Shown: in pieces, positions 36,145 to 49,062 of the stretch
Layout of the letters: each line of letters starts with the position of its first letter
Position numbering within the stretch: position 1 is the first letter of the stretch
Assembly (NCBI RefSeq): GCF_001949145.1
Contig: NW_019091363.1
Span: forward strand, 985,871 to 1,049,870
Source of the DNA: Acanthaster planci
Taxonomy: Eukaryota; Echinodermata; Asteroidea; Valvatida; Acanthasteridae
DNA: 64,000 nucleotides
Reading direction: 5' to 3'
Notes under the pieces: generated by a model
What the model saw: the letters and a program-made list of their open reading frames with translations, nothing else
Database searches by the model: none
Told to the model about the DNA's origin: nothing
Program-made: the position numbers and the translations under genes

Positions 36145-38316
36145 GTAGAGATTCGTATACAATGTATAGGCCTATCCCGAGCACGCTACGCCTATCTATT
36201 TGCCATGTCGAAGTGTTGAATTATAAATGCCTCGGTAAACACCCCTATTGTCGTCTTCAGAAGCTAGCAATTAATGCAGCTAAAAAGGAGCTGCCTTAAT
36301 CTCTTAAGCTGGTGAATTCAACAGAGCTTATTTTGAGAACAAAATCAATGAATTTACCACTTCCACCACACACCTCGGCACAGTGGGCAGTGAGAGTATA
36401 TAGCCCCCCCCCGCCCCCTTGGTTCAAGGGGTTGTATACTAGAGAAAGCTTGATTGGGTCCTATTTATGGAGGTGGGCAAGGGGTGCAGGTCGTGGTGAG
36501 GTTTTTCTCCGATGAAACCTAACTTTCACCAGGCCCCAAATAGCTAGTTTCTCAAAACCCAGTTAATGCTGTTTCCCAGGGTTATTGGTACTTATTAGGG
36601 TGCACTATTTAATATCTCGTAACTGAATCTAATAATCGTTGAGTATTTTAATCCCCGATTGGTATGTTTACCAATAGGCTTAGACGCACTTCTTATGATC
36701 GTGGTATAATGTTTATGATTTGAAGTGTATGTCTGAAGGGGTACAGGTAGTTAGTTGTATGTTGAGCCAACAAAAAAATGTGTCGGGGATCGGAAACGCA
36801 TAATGAATAGGAACTTTAACCTTTTTTTCTTAAAAAAGACTCTATTGAATCTTTAGAATAAGTTAGAAAGTGTCTAATAGACTGGTATTATACTTCAGTA
36901 TATTGCAATGTTTTAAATGATCAAGCATGCCCCCAGGCTTAATCAGATAAATCGACTATTTATGTGCTCCTTAACTTCGCGACTCGATGATATCGCTTTC
37001 ACAAAAACCCATATAATGAATATGTCTCCTCACTCCCTTAGGACAGATCACCACGCTCTCCTTCCATCGCGCACCCTACTACATGACATTATGGAGCGCA
37101 TTGGCTAATATCCATTTCGGCTTGAATATATTCACAACATCCCTCAACATCACATTACGACTAATTTTGTAGCTTTTAGCGAACAGCACGATTTACTTTT
37201 GTGAAATCTGGTGAGACGAGGAGTTCGGTAGATACGTACAGAAATGCCAAGTATGAAATGATGTCTACACATATTCATCGAATTTCATCTGAACGCAGAA
37301 ATGCGCAATTAATATGTGCAATCTAAACACTTGAAGTTTTTCCAAGGAGAGTCCCTTGGCGTGGTTGGTGCCTTTCGCAGTCATGGGCCACGTGATTTGG
37401 GGTGCAAAGGCGAACGTTCCTAATCCATTTATACCCGTCGCTATGGTAACGTGAGCTCCCTTGAGTAAACACGAACTGGAGCGCTGTTTTTACATTTCTA
37501 AGCAAAGCGGTCAATATACATGTACATTGCACCTCTTTACTTTATTGTATGTCATTGTGTAAGGGATTTGTCGTAGTGTTTTACACCAAGTGGATACTGG
37601 CTAACTCAGAGAAAGGCTTCTCCTGACATCTGACCACAATATTACAGATATTAAGACAATGATGATCAAACATTTTTGCATAGGTTTTAAAATATTGTTT
37701 TGTGACACCATGTCCCATCACAAAATAACCGCCAAATATTTTGAGGTAAACCATGGGTAAACGTGAATATCAATCTTTAACCTTGCGCGTGATAAATATT
37801 TGGAACAACTTGTTGCCCTGGGAATTGAAGCGTCGAAGCAGCGTCCGTGTAATAAATTCTTCCCGTTTCTGACCCCCGTTGCCTCGGTAAATCACAGAGC
37901 AGTGTAAGTAGAGTTGCCCCGGCTCTCACGGCTGTCAAGCTGTACCGGGCACACTAAGGTATCCTACTGGTCCACCTCTTGCTTTTGTTCCCGCTACGTT
38001 GAGACCACAAAGAAATCTACCAGAGTCGGTTGTTGCAAAATCTGAAGTATATATGACATTTAGGTGCACGGTTTGGGAGATATGAGTGCATGGTTTTCGT
38101 GTAACCTGGACAAAACGGAACGGCATCTCGACAGCAGCTTCTCTGACAGCGGATGCTTAGGACCTACTCTCTGCAGAAGGGGAGATTTTGTAGCCTTTGC
38201 GCTGATCCGCAAGAAAAGTCAACGGAATCACGTCAGTGCATGCAATAACCTTGAAAACCGAGAAGTTGGGCACTTTTTTTGTTTTACGCACATACCTGAG
38301 TGTACATCCCGAGGTC

Positions 38317-41300
38317 ATGTCCGAGTCACTCGCTACAGCATGTACACTAGCAGGCGCCCAGGCAGTGACCACGGAAGCTTCTCCGCCTCGGCCGAGCGTT
38401 CCTGCCAGTCTCCAGCGCTCACGAGCAATCAAACGCTGGCAGCATATGAGGACGCTGATCAAGTAAGCTGGTGAAAGTCTCTCAAATTGAAATCGCTGTA
38501 CCCCATACTTGGTAGTTGTGGCTGCATGCAGAATGAATCGCTCACAACTGACGTGACAAGATCGGTGGTAATGGAGAAATTTCTTCACAAACACAGCCAC
38601 CAACGGTAACTTTTGGGCACAAAGTGATAAACATGGGCTATTCACCAAACGAGAGAAAAAGACGCAAACAAGAAGCATTGAAACGGATTTAGACTGTATC
38701 AGTGAAATAGTTTCACCGAACATTTTAGATGACAGCAGTTTCATCGAGTATTTGAAACTCATTCCCAGCATTTCCTTCAAAATTTTGATGTTCCACATAT
38801 TGTGAAAATTTGGAGTTTTGTTGTCGAAATCTCTTCTAATGTAGGAAACGTATACTGACGATGATTGCAACCTTTCTTCCTCAGAATCAACAGGAAGAAA
38901 CGAACTCACGCGCGGACATCGTCGCCGGCGTTGCTCACTTGCCGGGACGGGGCTGCACCGACAAACGCCCTCATCCACCCCCTGCACGGCCGCAGTCTGT
39001 TCCGGGAAAAGTCACCACCAGTGCGAAAACGCAGCGAAAACCTCGAGGAAGCCGACACAGTACGCCAAATATTCTCTGTTTTTAAATTGGCTTCATCCCC
39101 TTTTCAAAGAGAAACCTTGCTATTATACCAGTGCCAGTTGAGGATGTGACTAACTCTAGATTTAAAATGCTTTTACCTTTGGCCATGAAAAATGGGTCTG
39201 TAGGATCCAGCAACAGACCTCCAATCAATTTTACAAACGACTCGTTGCGGGACACACACTTTCAGTAGATCTTTATAAACCGAAGAACATAGACATACAA
39301 ACTGTGCACACCACTGACGCTTCAATCAGACCGCGCCACTGTGCATGAGCCTTTTCAAGAAGCCATTGACAACTTGCACTCATTTTGTAATCACACACGC
39401 TGAATATGCGCACGAGGCTCAGCACCGTTGAGTGAGGTTCGAGAAAGTCTGGAGTTTGAGACACAAAATACTGGGTAAACCACTGCAAAAAGTGCACAGA
39501 TTTCAGAGACATTTTTTGGTTTGATTTAGTCTCTTTACTCTTTCACTGTGCACAAACTGGAGCCTGAATAAACATGCATGGGGATATTTTGACATGGCTG
39601 ACCTAGAACTAAAAGCATGCAGGCCCTACTCAAACTTGAGGCCTCAAGGGTGCACAAGAGGAATGTGTGTGTGTGTGTTGTATTTCCATGGTTACTTCAA
39701 CAGTTCGCACAAGCATGGATAAACGCCGCATTAGCCATATACAACCACAAGTGCTGTATGACAATCCAAATGTTATGATTTATTTTGGTATTATTTGACA
39801 CCGTTTAAAGTATTTTCCCCTTATTTTTCAGCCCTTGAAGAGATTTCGTCGAGCTGCGAGGCTACTCCAAATTTTGCAGCGGGTATCGAACAGCATCATA
39901 AGGTTGAGAAAATTGTTTTGTAATCGATAAGTTTATACTTACCTTTTAAAATACCTCTTGACAAGCACACAGTTATTCGCCTCGCAATTACTATTTTATA
40001 TTCAATTTTTACCATCACGTTCTCTAATTTGAATCAATCAGCTTTAAACAGGTATTTTCGGTAATGAGATTTGTAATATATTTTTCTGCTTTTTAGACCC
40101 GTTGAATAAAACTATATGCATAGTATTCCGCAGGAAGATTTTTAGCTCAGAAGGTAGCCCAGTATTACCCCTTGGCCACTTTCCTTGTATTTTCTCCGTG
40201 ACGTCATCAGTAAGTTCATGGCGAATTCCATTATACCCCTTACATGTAGGTTCAGTCGTGACACCCATCTACCGGAGCTAAGTTCTTTAGCAGGGTTTCA
40301 GGACGATCTTGATGGCTTGGGAGCTTTGCGGAACTCAGGCCTGGTGTTTGACCCAGCCTACTTCAAGGTCCAAAAAGAGGTAAAATGAAAGCTCCAATGA
40401 ACTGGACAAATCGTTTTTAAACATGTAACCAAACCTTTCCTGTAATATGATTTTCGAGTGGAATAAAATTGTTATCCGACAAACATAAATCAATGTAGCC
40501 GAAGTGTAGCTTAAGGAGGATTCTGATATCAAGCGATCACAAATTAAAAATAGCATAATAGGTCCTTTTCAAGGTGTAATGGAACATTTCTAGCAACCCA
40601 CTGATTATTTTGTTAGGGCCGGGCGGTTTATACTTCAGGCGAATGCGAAAATGTGTTCAACTTTTCCGAATTCGCAACGCGAACATTTGATTCGATCACA
40701 ATTTCCCGCTCTCGTTCGCTCTCGCGCTGAGTATGACTCACCTTAACACTTTCATTTTGAATATAACCATAATTCGAATTCTTTTTATAAAACTACGGTC
40801 TAAATCCGCAAACACCCGCAATGTTCAGGATTTTGGCATGAAGTTTTTGCATCCCCTTGACAACTTTTTGTGTCCTTTCATGCGCCGTGTTCCGACTTAC
40901 TACCTCCTGCAGGTCCAGCTTAGCACAGAAGTGAAACGAATCCTCACCAAGTATCCAAGCGAGCGAACCGCTGACGAGGTCCATTTGGTAAGCACAGCAA
41001 CTCCTTATATCAAAATGTATACTTCAGTGTGTGATTGATTTAAGAAACAAATCACATTTTCATTGGTCGATTATCCTCTCACGTGATCACACCCTGCCAT
41101 TTGGTTGGCTCTTTCCCGTTGCACTCGCGACTTCCAAACACCGGGGACTATAATTTCCGGCACCCTCTATAGGCACAGAGAATTTCGGCTTAGCAAAAGT
41201 AGGCTACCAAGCCAAATTCCATGCGATGTTCATTAAACCTCTGACTGGTACCATGCAGCTTATATTGGCTGAGCACTTGTGCAAAAGCGGAGAAAAAACC

Positions 41301-44300
41301 GGGTCACGAGGCTGTCAGGGTATAAATGATGATGGAAGGGTGCTTCAATAAAAAAATGATTATTCTTGGGAATATATAAAAGATTTAAAAAAAACCTTGG
41401 CCTTTGGAGTAGACCAACGAGCTGTGTGGGAAGGTTTTGTCCTGTGGTTGAGGTTAATTAAATTTGACGTCTGGAGTATCCAATGTGAGTTACTGGAATA
41501 GCGTCTCTGGCTCTCGTTCTGTATTATTTCGGGGAAAAGAATGAATGATGTCACAGGACCGTGAAATGAATTCTGAAATAGATAACTAGTTTCTCTCTGC
41601 GTGTTGAAGAATTTGGTCAAAGGTATGAGATCCTGGGTGGAAGCCCTCTTACGGGGTGACTACTTTATTACAGTTGATGCATGCAGATGTCGATATTCCC
41701 AGTGCCTAGAATAATGGTTTTGATATTCATAAAAAGCTACAATAATTTACCCGCCCCTAAGGCAGCTTCTGTGGAAAAATAAAATCCCAAAATATCTTAA
41801 TTTTATCCTTTGTATAAGGTGCACCTGGTTAGGTCCACTACCGGTACTGTTAAATGACATACGGCCAGGTTTGTGCGTTCGTCTTATGGTTTCATGCGCC
41901 CCTCACTATAGGTACGCGTCTGATTTATAGTTGACTCTGCGATCTGACACAATATCCTATTTGTTGTGTGATGAGCATATAGAATTGTACATTAATCTTG
42001 TAGGCTTTGATTGCACTGAAGAATGCTGTACAGGCCTTCGATAAGTTCCCGATCAAGATGCAAGAGTCGCTGGCCATGGTCGGTTGGTATGAGAGGTAGG
42101 GTAAGCCACATCGTTGAACATGTCTATTTCACCATGTCACACCGTAACAAGTCCACGTGCACTGAAACCATTGGCATTGTAAAAAAAAAAAGGTACAAAG
42201 CCCCATTTCACCATTGTAAGAACCAAGTATATTATAGTCATACCTTTGCAAAAGACTGTTATGTAAAGGTCAGTTGATCTGACGTTTTGATCTTAACCAC
42301 AGAGAGGTTGTGCACCTCTGTTTTAAATATTTTAGATTATAGACTGTACCATGGACCTACCAAATGAGCAATTTCAGAATTCTTCATTTCATGCAGGGCA
42401 GCATTTTTCACATTGCTTACTTGTAACTCTACTTTAGCACCACATGTATAGAGGGCCAACCCAACTTCTCAGAGATCTCCGCATATGTTGATCCATTCCA
42501 TCGTTACGATTTTAAGTTGTCGTGTATATTGTCCATTGTAATTTCTCTTCCAGTTTCGATGACAAGCGTGTGATCATACGACAGGGCCACAAGGCAGAGA
42601 GTTTCTACCTTATGCTCTCTGGCACCTCAGTGGTCACTATATCGTCACGTGACACAGAGACGTCAGAGCCTACCGTCCGAAGGGTGGCGTTTTTGAAACG
42701 AGGGAACAGTTTTGGGGTGAGTGGTCAGCTCATGGGAACCAGTATTTAGGCAAGTATTGAAGCCAACAGAAAACCAACTCTCTTACTTCCAAAGATAAGA
42801 ATGAAATTTCTACTGAAACTTGGAACTAGACGATTTAGGGTGAATCAACAGTGCATGGCGTAAAAAGGATTTCACTAGTGGGGAGCACCAGCTTTCAATG
42901 GTGTGGTTTTTAGGGGGCAAGCATTTGTTAGCTTTGTTCAATATCCCTTCATCTTTTTTTTTAAGTGGGGGCACCAGTGAGGGGGGGGGGCACCGAGAAC
43001 TTTTGGGGAAGGGGGGCACGTGCCCCAGCCCCCCTCCCGTGGCAACGCCCCTGCGAATCAACTCTGACTTTCCATAAAAGGAGTTTGAAAGGAAATCAGT
43101 GTAGAGTTACAATGACTCGAACGACCCGAGTCCAACTTGAGTCACATTTTTGGCAACTTGACTTAATTAAGTTACGATGGGTAATTAATTCGAGTCGGAC
43201 GAGTCAAGGGAAACAAATTGCTCGGCTCAAGTCACAGACGTCAACGACCCCTTACAACATTGTTCCATGTACATGTACCCAACTGAACTGTTTCAGTCAG
43301 TTGGAGTGAGCTTTTTCTCTGTGAAAATATGAGAGAAGTGAAATCTGACATAAGAAAATTCTCCAACAGAATTGTGATTTCTTTGACAGGAGTTGGCACT
43401 CATGCACCACTCGACCAGACAAGCTACGGTGTACTGCGAGGGCACAGTAGAGCTTCTCTCCATAGGCAGGGAGGTAGGCCTACGGAGCGATGACAATGGG
43501 CTTTATGTACTTTTTACATTGCCACCCGAATGCTTGAAACTTAGGCATGTGCATACTTATCCACTCTAACCAACTACACTGACGTATATTAAGATGTGGC
43601 AAGATTCCCTCTAAACTTTATTTGTAAACACTAAGGTTCCTAAATCAACTTAAATTAATCGGGAAAAGTTTAAATTTTAGAGGTGTTTCCTATGTGCGGT
43701 TTAAAGTTGTTCTAAATGTCACAATTTTAAAGTTTTAACAACATTTTTGCCGACAGAGAATTCTACTAAACTGCGTAACGCTCAGCCCAATCCCCCCCCC
43801 AAAAAAAACAGACAGTGCGAATCACGTCAAAGGAAAAATGATGAATTTAAAAGTATCGTTCCAAGTTCTGTTATCATCATGAAAACACAGGACTTCAAAG
43901 ACATCTTTATGCATCGCAACGAAGGCATGGAACCAGAGTTTATCCGCTACCTGCGCACAATCGACGAGCTGAAGGGATGGCCAGTGTATAGACTTCCACA
44001 CGACAAACCTAGCGTGTGCTTGTTCACTTACTTCCGGCGAGGCGTAGTGATATGTAAAGACAGTAACACGTCCGACTGGATCTATGTAGTCAAAACGGTG
44101 AGTCGATCGTGCTATATCAGGATTCACATCCTAATGACTGCAATAGGATATACTTCTTCGCAGGGAGGAAACATGTGAAGTGCTTCTTAATGGTTTAAAA
44201 CACAAATACTGTCTTTTTTCTATAATTCTATTTTTGTGGTATTGCTCGAATTTTTGTAAAACTTAGAGTGTCCACTGTTACTTCTCTTCTAATTTTGCCA

Positions 44301-47300
44301 TCATTTTTTAGGGGACATGCCGTGTGCTTAAGAAACTGAAGGCACCAAAACGACTATTCAAGGCTCGAGCAGATCTCATGAATGTGTTTGAAATGACCCA
44401 CTCCGACAAGCAGCAAAGTGCTAAAGGTATCATTATAATTTTGAAGGAACTTTAAAATGCAAAATCATTGAAACAAATTAAGAAGATTGCTGGCTCTGGG
44501 TACAAGAAATTAGACTTAAAATTGCCTTGGACAAAATGGTCCAAGTCCTTCCATTAAGAAATTAATAATCCTGCATTTGTTTTGAATAATTTCTAGAGAT
44601 GCCTTTTGATTATTGTTTAATTTTAATTGAGTTTTTCAATCAATGACGTCAGAATAGGCAGAATATTGCAACATGTCTTGATCTGTTCAAGAGCTCTAGA
44701 GCACAAAGTCCGTATCGTACAATCACTGCAAACAAGCAATTGCTAAAACGTTTCTTCTTTCGTGATAATCCGTAGTCTCAACGCGGAAGGGCAGTCACCA
44801 ATGCTGTGTCTCGCCACCGCCCCGACAAGCCAGATCCCGGAAAGAATCCAGCCAGTCCAGCAAGTATGCCAGGTTGCCAAATATAGCACGCGAACCCCAG
44901 ACAAGTGAGCCCATTTACTACTATTTGTCATGGCATACATTTAAACACCGGTGGGCCCACACGCAATATTTACCAAGGTCGAAATGTCAGCTGCCTATAC
45001 TGTGTGACCTTAATCGCCATACATTTGGCCATGGGTAATCCCCCCAAGATAGGCCTACCACTAGTTGCGTAGCCAAAGATCAATAGTTGGAATCGGTATT
45101 GCCCAACTTTTCACCATTTTTTGACCGTGTACTTGCACAAAAAACAGACCATGTCCCGCTGTCGACGTTTATCGTAGTAAAAATCTGAGAGGATGTTACT
45201 CGTCATCTTTGCAAAATGGTCCTTCAGAGTAACAGGCTTAAGCATGTTTGCCAATTTGCCAGTCAGTCATTTTGTCAGAGCACTGAAATCCCCTCCTTTC
45301 ATTTATAATCAAAACCTGACACGTTGATTATTTCTTTAGTGTTTGCCAATGACAACTGATAAGATCCAAGAGAACTGAAGTGGAAAAAGTTTACAGTTGT
45401 GTAGAAAGTTTATTCTACTTGGACTTAGGCCTAACATGTCATCTTTTCTTCACATGTAAGTATTCCGGCATGTAAACTTTCGACCACAACTGCGTGTGGA
45501 ATTGGTTTTCTTCTTTTCCACAAGGTGTAATCTGTATCATGGAATCTGTTGTGATTTATTTTAATAGTACGAAAACTTTCATATTATACAAAATTTCGCA
45601 GGACCTGCTGCATTTTCTGCTCCCATCTTGCAAGTAGCATCTGCAGCCTACACAAACGAAGTGGTAAGGCCAAGTCCTATATCCCAAGTGACTTTCTTGA
45701 CGTCATTATTGACGTAGAGTATTTAGATCCAGATTACTTGTAACTTTGCATATTGTCTATACCATAACTTCATTTCTGTATGGGCCAGAGGAGTGTTACC
45801 GATTTTAATTACCACACTCTAAAACCCTGGGACAGATTACCCGGATTGCAGGTAGGCCTACTCTAGGGCCTTACCTTATCGTGGGTTAAAACATTACCCT
45901 CTTCTGAGTCATTCCGGTACTTTCCCAGGTCTTTTTGACACAGAAAATTCGTATTTAGACCTGGATTCCGTGTAATATGGACCCAGGGTATCTGACACCC
46001 AGTAGTAGAAAGTACGACGGATATCGTGGCTTTTTCAAACTGTTGGGAATCAAATCTGATTGCCATCCTTGCAATTTCGTTCAAGGCAGCCAATATACTT
46101 TTACCACACAGGAAACACACCTCAATGAAATTCAAGGCAAGATCGATCGGTTGCAGTTGGAGCCGCAGGAGTGTGCTTCCCAGGCTGGAGAGAGGGCTGT
46201 TTTCATTCAGGTTCAGAAACTCACAGAGCGAGAAACGTTCGTAAGTTCTTTGCTGGTGGAGTAGGATTAGTCTTGAAATCAGTATGACAATGATTACGGC
46301 AAAAACGGGGCGCACGTTTCCTGACAGAATCAATAATGGACCCTACTTTTCAGCGAGCAATGTAGATTTCTCTTCTAAGTCAAAATTACATTTCGCGGTT
46401 ACTGAGACATTGACCGCTAAAAGACGCTAGTCTTTGAGCATGGAGATAATCCCACCTAGTTTTCTCCTTCGAACTTTCAGGGTTTACATCCGCTCGTGTT
46501 CGGCGAGAGAGAGTGCGCCCCCAGCGTCACACTGGTGTCAGACGGAGCCGAGTGTGTCCTTGTATCTAAGCGGTTCTTTTTGCAACACCTCAGTGAAGAT
46601 CACAAGAAGTCTCTAAGACGAACAGTATGTTTGACCATAGAGCTAGGAACACGTGTACTGTTTATCCAAATTTCTGCTTACCTTTGTGGGGATCTTTTGG
46701 GCCATTATGTGAAACCAAATCCCTTTGACAAAATGCAGTGTTAAAGTCAAGTCAAAGCGTCTTAGTCTGAATCAAAATCACAACGCAAGCTATTCAAATC
46801 AATAGCAATAGCATTCCTTTGTCCATGGGCATAAATCCCAGGGGTATGGAGTATAGATCCCCCAACAATTTTTCACTGGGGGATAAGCTATTGAATCATC
46901 CCCCACTTTTTCCTCGTGAGAAACACATTAAAGCGGATCGTGAAGAATTGTTTGGACTTCCCAACAACTAGAACGCATACAATAGCACTCTAAGAGGGGA
47001 AGGCAATGTAATTCATATTATAGATATACCTCTGTATCATGAACACTGCCTCTGATAGAGTGTCATGTGGTATCAGCACCCCCCCTCCGCTTTCCAGATT
47101 TTTATGGCTGGGCAAGTCATTCTCCGTTCCCCACAATGCTCCACTCCCAAATTTAACAAAAATGTTATTGTGACTAGTCTTGTACCTTGTCTTGTGTCTG
47201 ATCTTGCGGTCATAGGTCCTACTGGTTTCGGAGGCACCAGTTTAATGTACCTGTCTAATCGGTTTACAGTTGCGTCCCTACCCCTCGGAGGCGAGGCTTC

Positions 47301-47410
47301 AGGAGAAGTTGCAGGAGCAGACAGACTGGGACGAGTTTAAATTGCACACAATGCAGAAGTTAATTGACCGACACAGCCACAAGACACCCCTGCCACACTT
47401 CTCTGTGTAA
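38317..47410 (+). CDS. CNBD2: Gene B: CNBD2-like double cNMP-binding-domain protein
   Basis: Exons: 38317-38462, 38885-39059, 39832-39902, 40250-40379, 40913-40987, 42004-42095, 42554-42716, 43390-43473, 43891-44097, 44312-44426, 44776-44904, 45602-45663, 46112-46240, 46481-46624, 47270-47410 (TAA). All are GT-AG with consistent phases, total 1863 nt (620 aa). The first exon has a strong donor (AA|gtaagc) and a basic end RSRAIKRWQHMRTLI, but rival starts exist upstream (33224, 36086). Order: basic N-terminus, helix PLKRFRRAARLLQILQRV, first cNMP barrel (KRVIIRQGHKAESFYLMLSG ... FGELALMHHSTRQATV, with the cassette Glu and Arg present), second barrel (TYFRRGVVICKDSN ... WIYVVKTGTCRVL), an Arg/Ser-rich insertion, and FGLHPLVFGERE / GAECVLVSKRFF, where the cassette ligands are lost. 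The first domain probably binds cAMP or cGMP. Mammalian CNBD2 acts in sperm; function here is inferred from family only. Confidence 0.85.
40616..40742. mobile_element. MITE family 3, copy 2 (TTA target duplication)
   Basis: The ends GGGCGGTTTATACTTC and GAGTATGACTCACC are imperfect inverted relatives of the copy at 17879-18037, flanked by TTA at 40613-40615 and 40743-40745. It shares GCGAA-rich interior sequence. It lies in the gene B intron between 40379 and 40913. Confidence 0.55.
42850..43065 (-). repeat. G-rich dispersed repeat remnant
   Basis: Read on the - strand it opens with CAGGGGCGTTGCCACGGGAG followed by runs of G and GGCACGTGCCCC. This resembles the abundant GGGGCGT-G/A-GCCA-type repeats of many invertebrate genomes. 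It lies in the gene B intron between 42716 and 43390. Element boundaries are uncertain. Confidence 0.45.
43108..43235. repeat. ACTCGA/GAGTC-rich repeat
   Basis: GACTCGAACGACCCGAGTCC is followed by TTGAGTCAC, and by TTCGAGTCGGACGAGTCAAG in inverted orientation about 60 bases further on. The segment is a cluster of short inverted GACTCG motifs with a partial foldback structure. Intronic in gene B. Family unknown. Confidence 0.4.
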
Positions 47411-48022
47411 CCATCAGCATCATCGGGACTGCTGTACAGGCACTTTTCTACTAAATTTCAAACTGCGAAGGGAATTCAGATTTCGTGTAAGGACAGTAAA
47501 TGGCTCAATGAAGCCCATGCTCGCTTGACACGGCGACTGCGCGTGTGGGACGCACACGTGTTGCTTGGAATGACGAGCAATTTTCATCAGAATGTGCACA
47601 AGGTCTTAGCGTCGTGCATCTTGTGACAGTGGCGTTCGAGTGCCTTTTATTGTCGCCGTTGAGGGCGCACTTGTGCTTGAAGCCTTCAGGGTGCAGGCCG
47701 GTAAATAGGCCGAACACTGCTTGCGCAAGCCAAATCACAATTTGTATGTACTTAAATTCTCTATGAAATAGAGCATTTTGGTCCATGAACTTGACGATTT
47801 GAAGAAATGACTGGTTAAGGCAACCAAAAACAATGCCAGCTTATGTCTGAGTGAGATTTGGAAGAAATCGGTACCTGAAAACGGTCTATTTTTGAAGAAG
47901 TGTAGGCATCGATTTTTCAAAATTGGCGAGGGGCTTCACGACTGCTTTTTAGTGGTGCCCTTCTGTGAAAAACTGTTGAAAAAACGTGTTCAAAAGTCAT
48001 GGTTAATGAATGAAAATTCGAT

Positions 48023-48028
48023 AATAAA
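48023..48028 (+). promoter_or_regulatory. Candidate polyadenylation signal (gene B)
   Basis: The canonical AATAAA lies about 610 bases past the gene B stop codon. A second copy at 48547-48552 is an alternative. Confidence 0.35.
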
Positions 48029-48087
48029 ATGAAAAATCATAAAATGGAAAAAAATCTAGTTGATCTTTGGGAGGATAGGCCTATTGC

Positions 48088-48258
48088 AGGGATGAGATTT
48101 CTCAGCTTTTAAGCCGATTTTAGCTTTTTTTTGTTAATTTGGATTTCAGCTTTTTTTCCTCACTGGCTGTGTACAAAAGTATAGATTTTCACAGTTCAGC
48201 TTTTTAATGCCTTTTTTCAGCTGTTTTCAGCTATTTTTATCATTGGTCAATCTCACCC
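48088..48258. repeat. CAGCTTTTT-rich dispersed repeat, copy 2
   Basis: It starts near GATGAGATTTCTCAGCTTTT and ends near GGTCAATCTCACCCC, with repeated TTTCAGCTTTTT in between. The outer edges are roughly complementary (GAGATT / AATCTC), which may mark element ends. It is related to the segment at 14655-14845. Confidence 0.6.
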
Positions 48259-49062
48259 CAGATATTGGAAGTTAACCAGTCATTTTGGAACGGTCGATAT
48301 CATCACGGATGGACAAGTACAGAATTGGAAAAGGGCAAAAGGGAAATATCTTGAGACGTGTCAAGTTCTTAAAAAGGACAATTCAATCATGTACAATATA
48401 TCAAACGACTCAGCCGAGTTTATATTTTAATGCGAAAAATAGCATATTATATATATAACATTTTTATATTTACGAGTTGTATTTTTGCGAAGTCTTCATA
48501 ATACATATTGCACTTTTTAAAAACTATAATCAAGTATCCAAAATCAAATAAAACATTTCTGTTGATAAATTGTTTGTACTGCGCAATATTATTAGGCCTA
48601 TCAATGATCTACCAAGAGCAGCTGACAAATTATGGAACACAATATCATTCTGTCTTGTCCAGAAAGTCATTATTCTGATTATCTTTTTTTACATAATTTT
48701 CTCATAGTTTGGAATACTTTTACAGCTCGTTCAACTTTTAGAGAGTAAATTGTAAGGACGAAAGTGAAATGACGCCGTCGTAGAACCAATGACGACTTAT
48801 AACTTCTGACCCTTTTTATAAAAAAAAGAAGATTCGGTGAACCATTTGAGTCGACAGTCCTTCAGGGTTGTATAGGCGCTTTCTCGAATCGAGTCTCAAG
48901 GGAGAGGAATCGGAATCGATTCTCTTACAAAAGGGCAAGTACGATCCCAATTTCTCCCAACACCACTATACATTATACTATATTTGCTTGGTTTCAGCAT
49001 GGTCCGTGGTTTCAGCTGGATGAAATCGATTCCCAGTCTCAAGTTCTTCAAGACTCCGTGTA

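Larger units (their letters stand above)
33490..38316. other. Sequence between B-side first-exon candidates
   Basis: It holds two further candidate first exons (35035-35276 on the - strand, 36086-36144 on the + strand) and a small hairpin with a 10-bp stem, GAGCAAGAAA / TTTCTTGCTC (33777-33807). It is otherwise AT-rich sequence in which I see no exon. Either intron 1 of gene B or the A/B promoter interval. Confidence 0.5.
47411..49062. other. Intergenic region between convergent genes B and C
   Basis: It contains the gene B 3' UTR with AATAAA at 48023-48028 (and another at 48547-48552), the second CAGCTTTTT repeat (about 48088-48258), two TAGGCCTA palindromes and very AT-rich sequence. No exon recognised. 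For gene C only a variant signal (ATTAAA on the - strand, near 48426) was seen. Confidence 0.6.

Noticed and set aside
38157-38987. The longest open frame in the window, 276 codons on the - strand
   Set aside because: It is antisense to gene B exons 38317-38462 and 38885-38987 and the short intron between. Its translation has no domain, and both B exons have proper donors and phases on the + strand.
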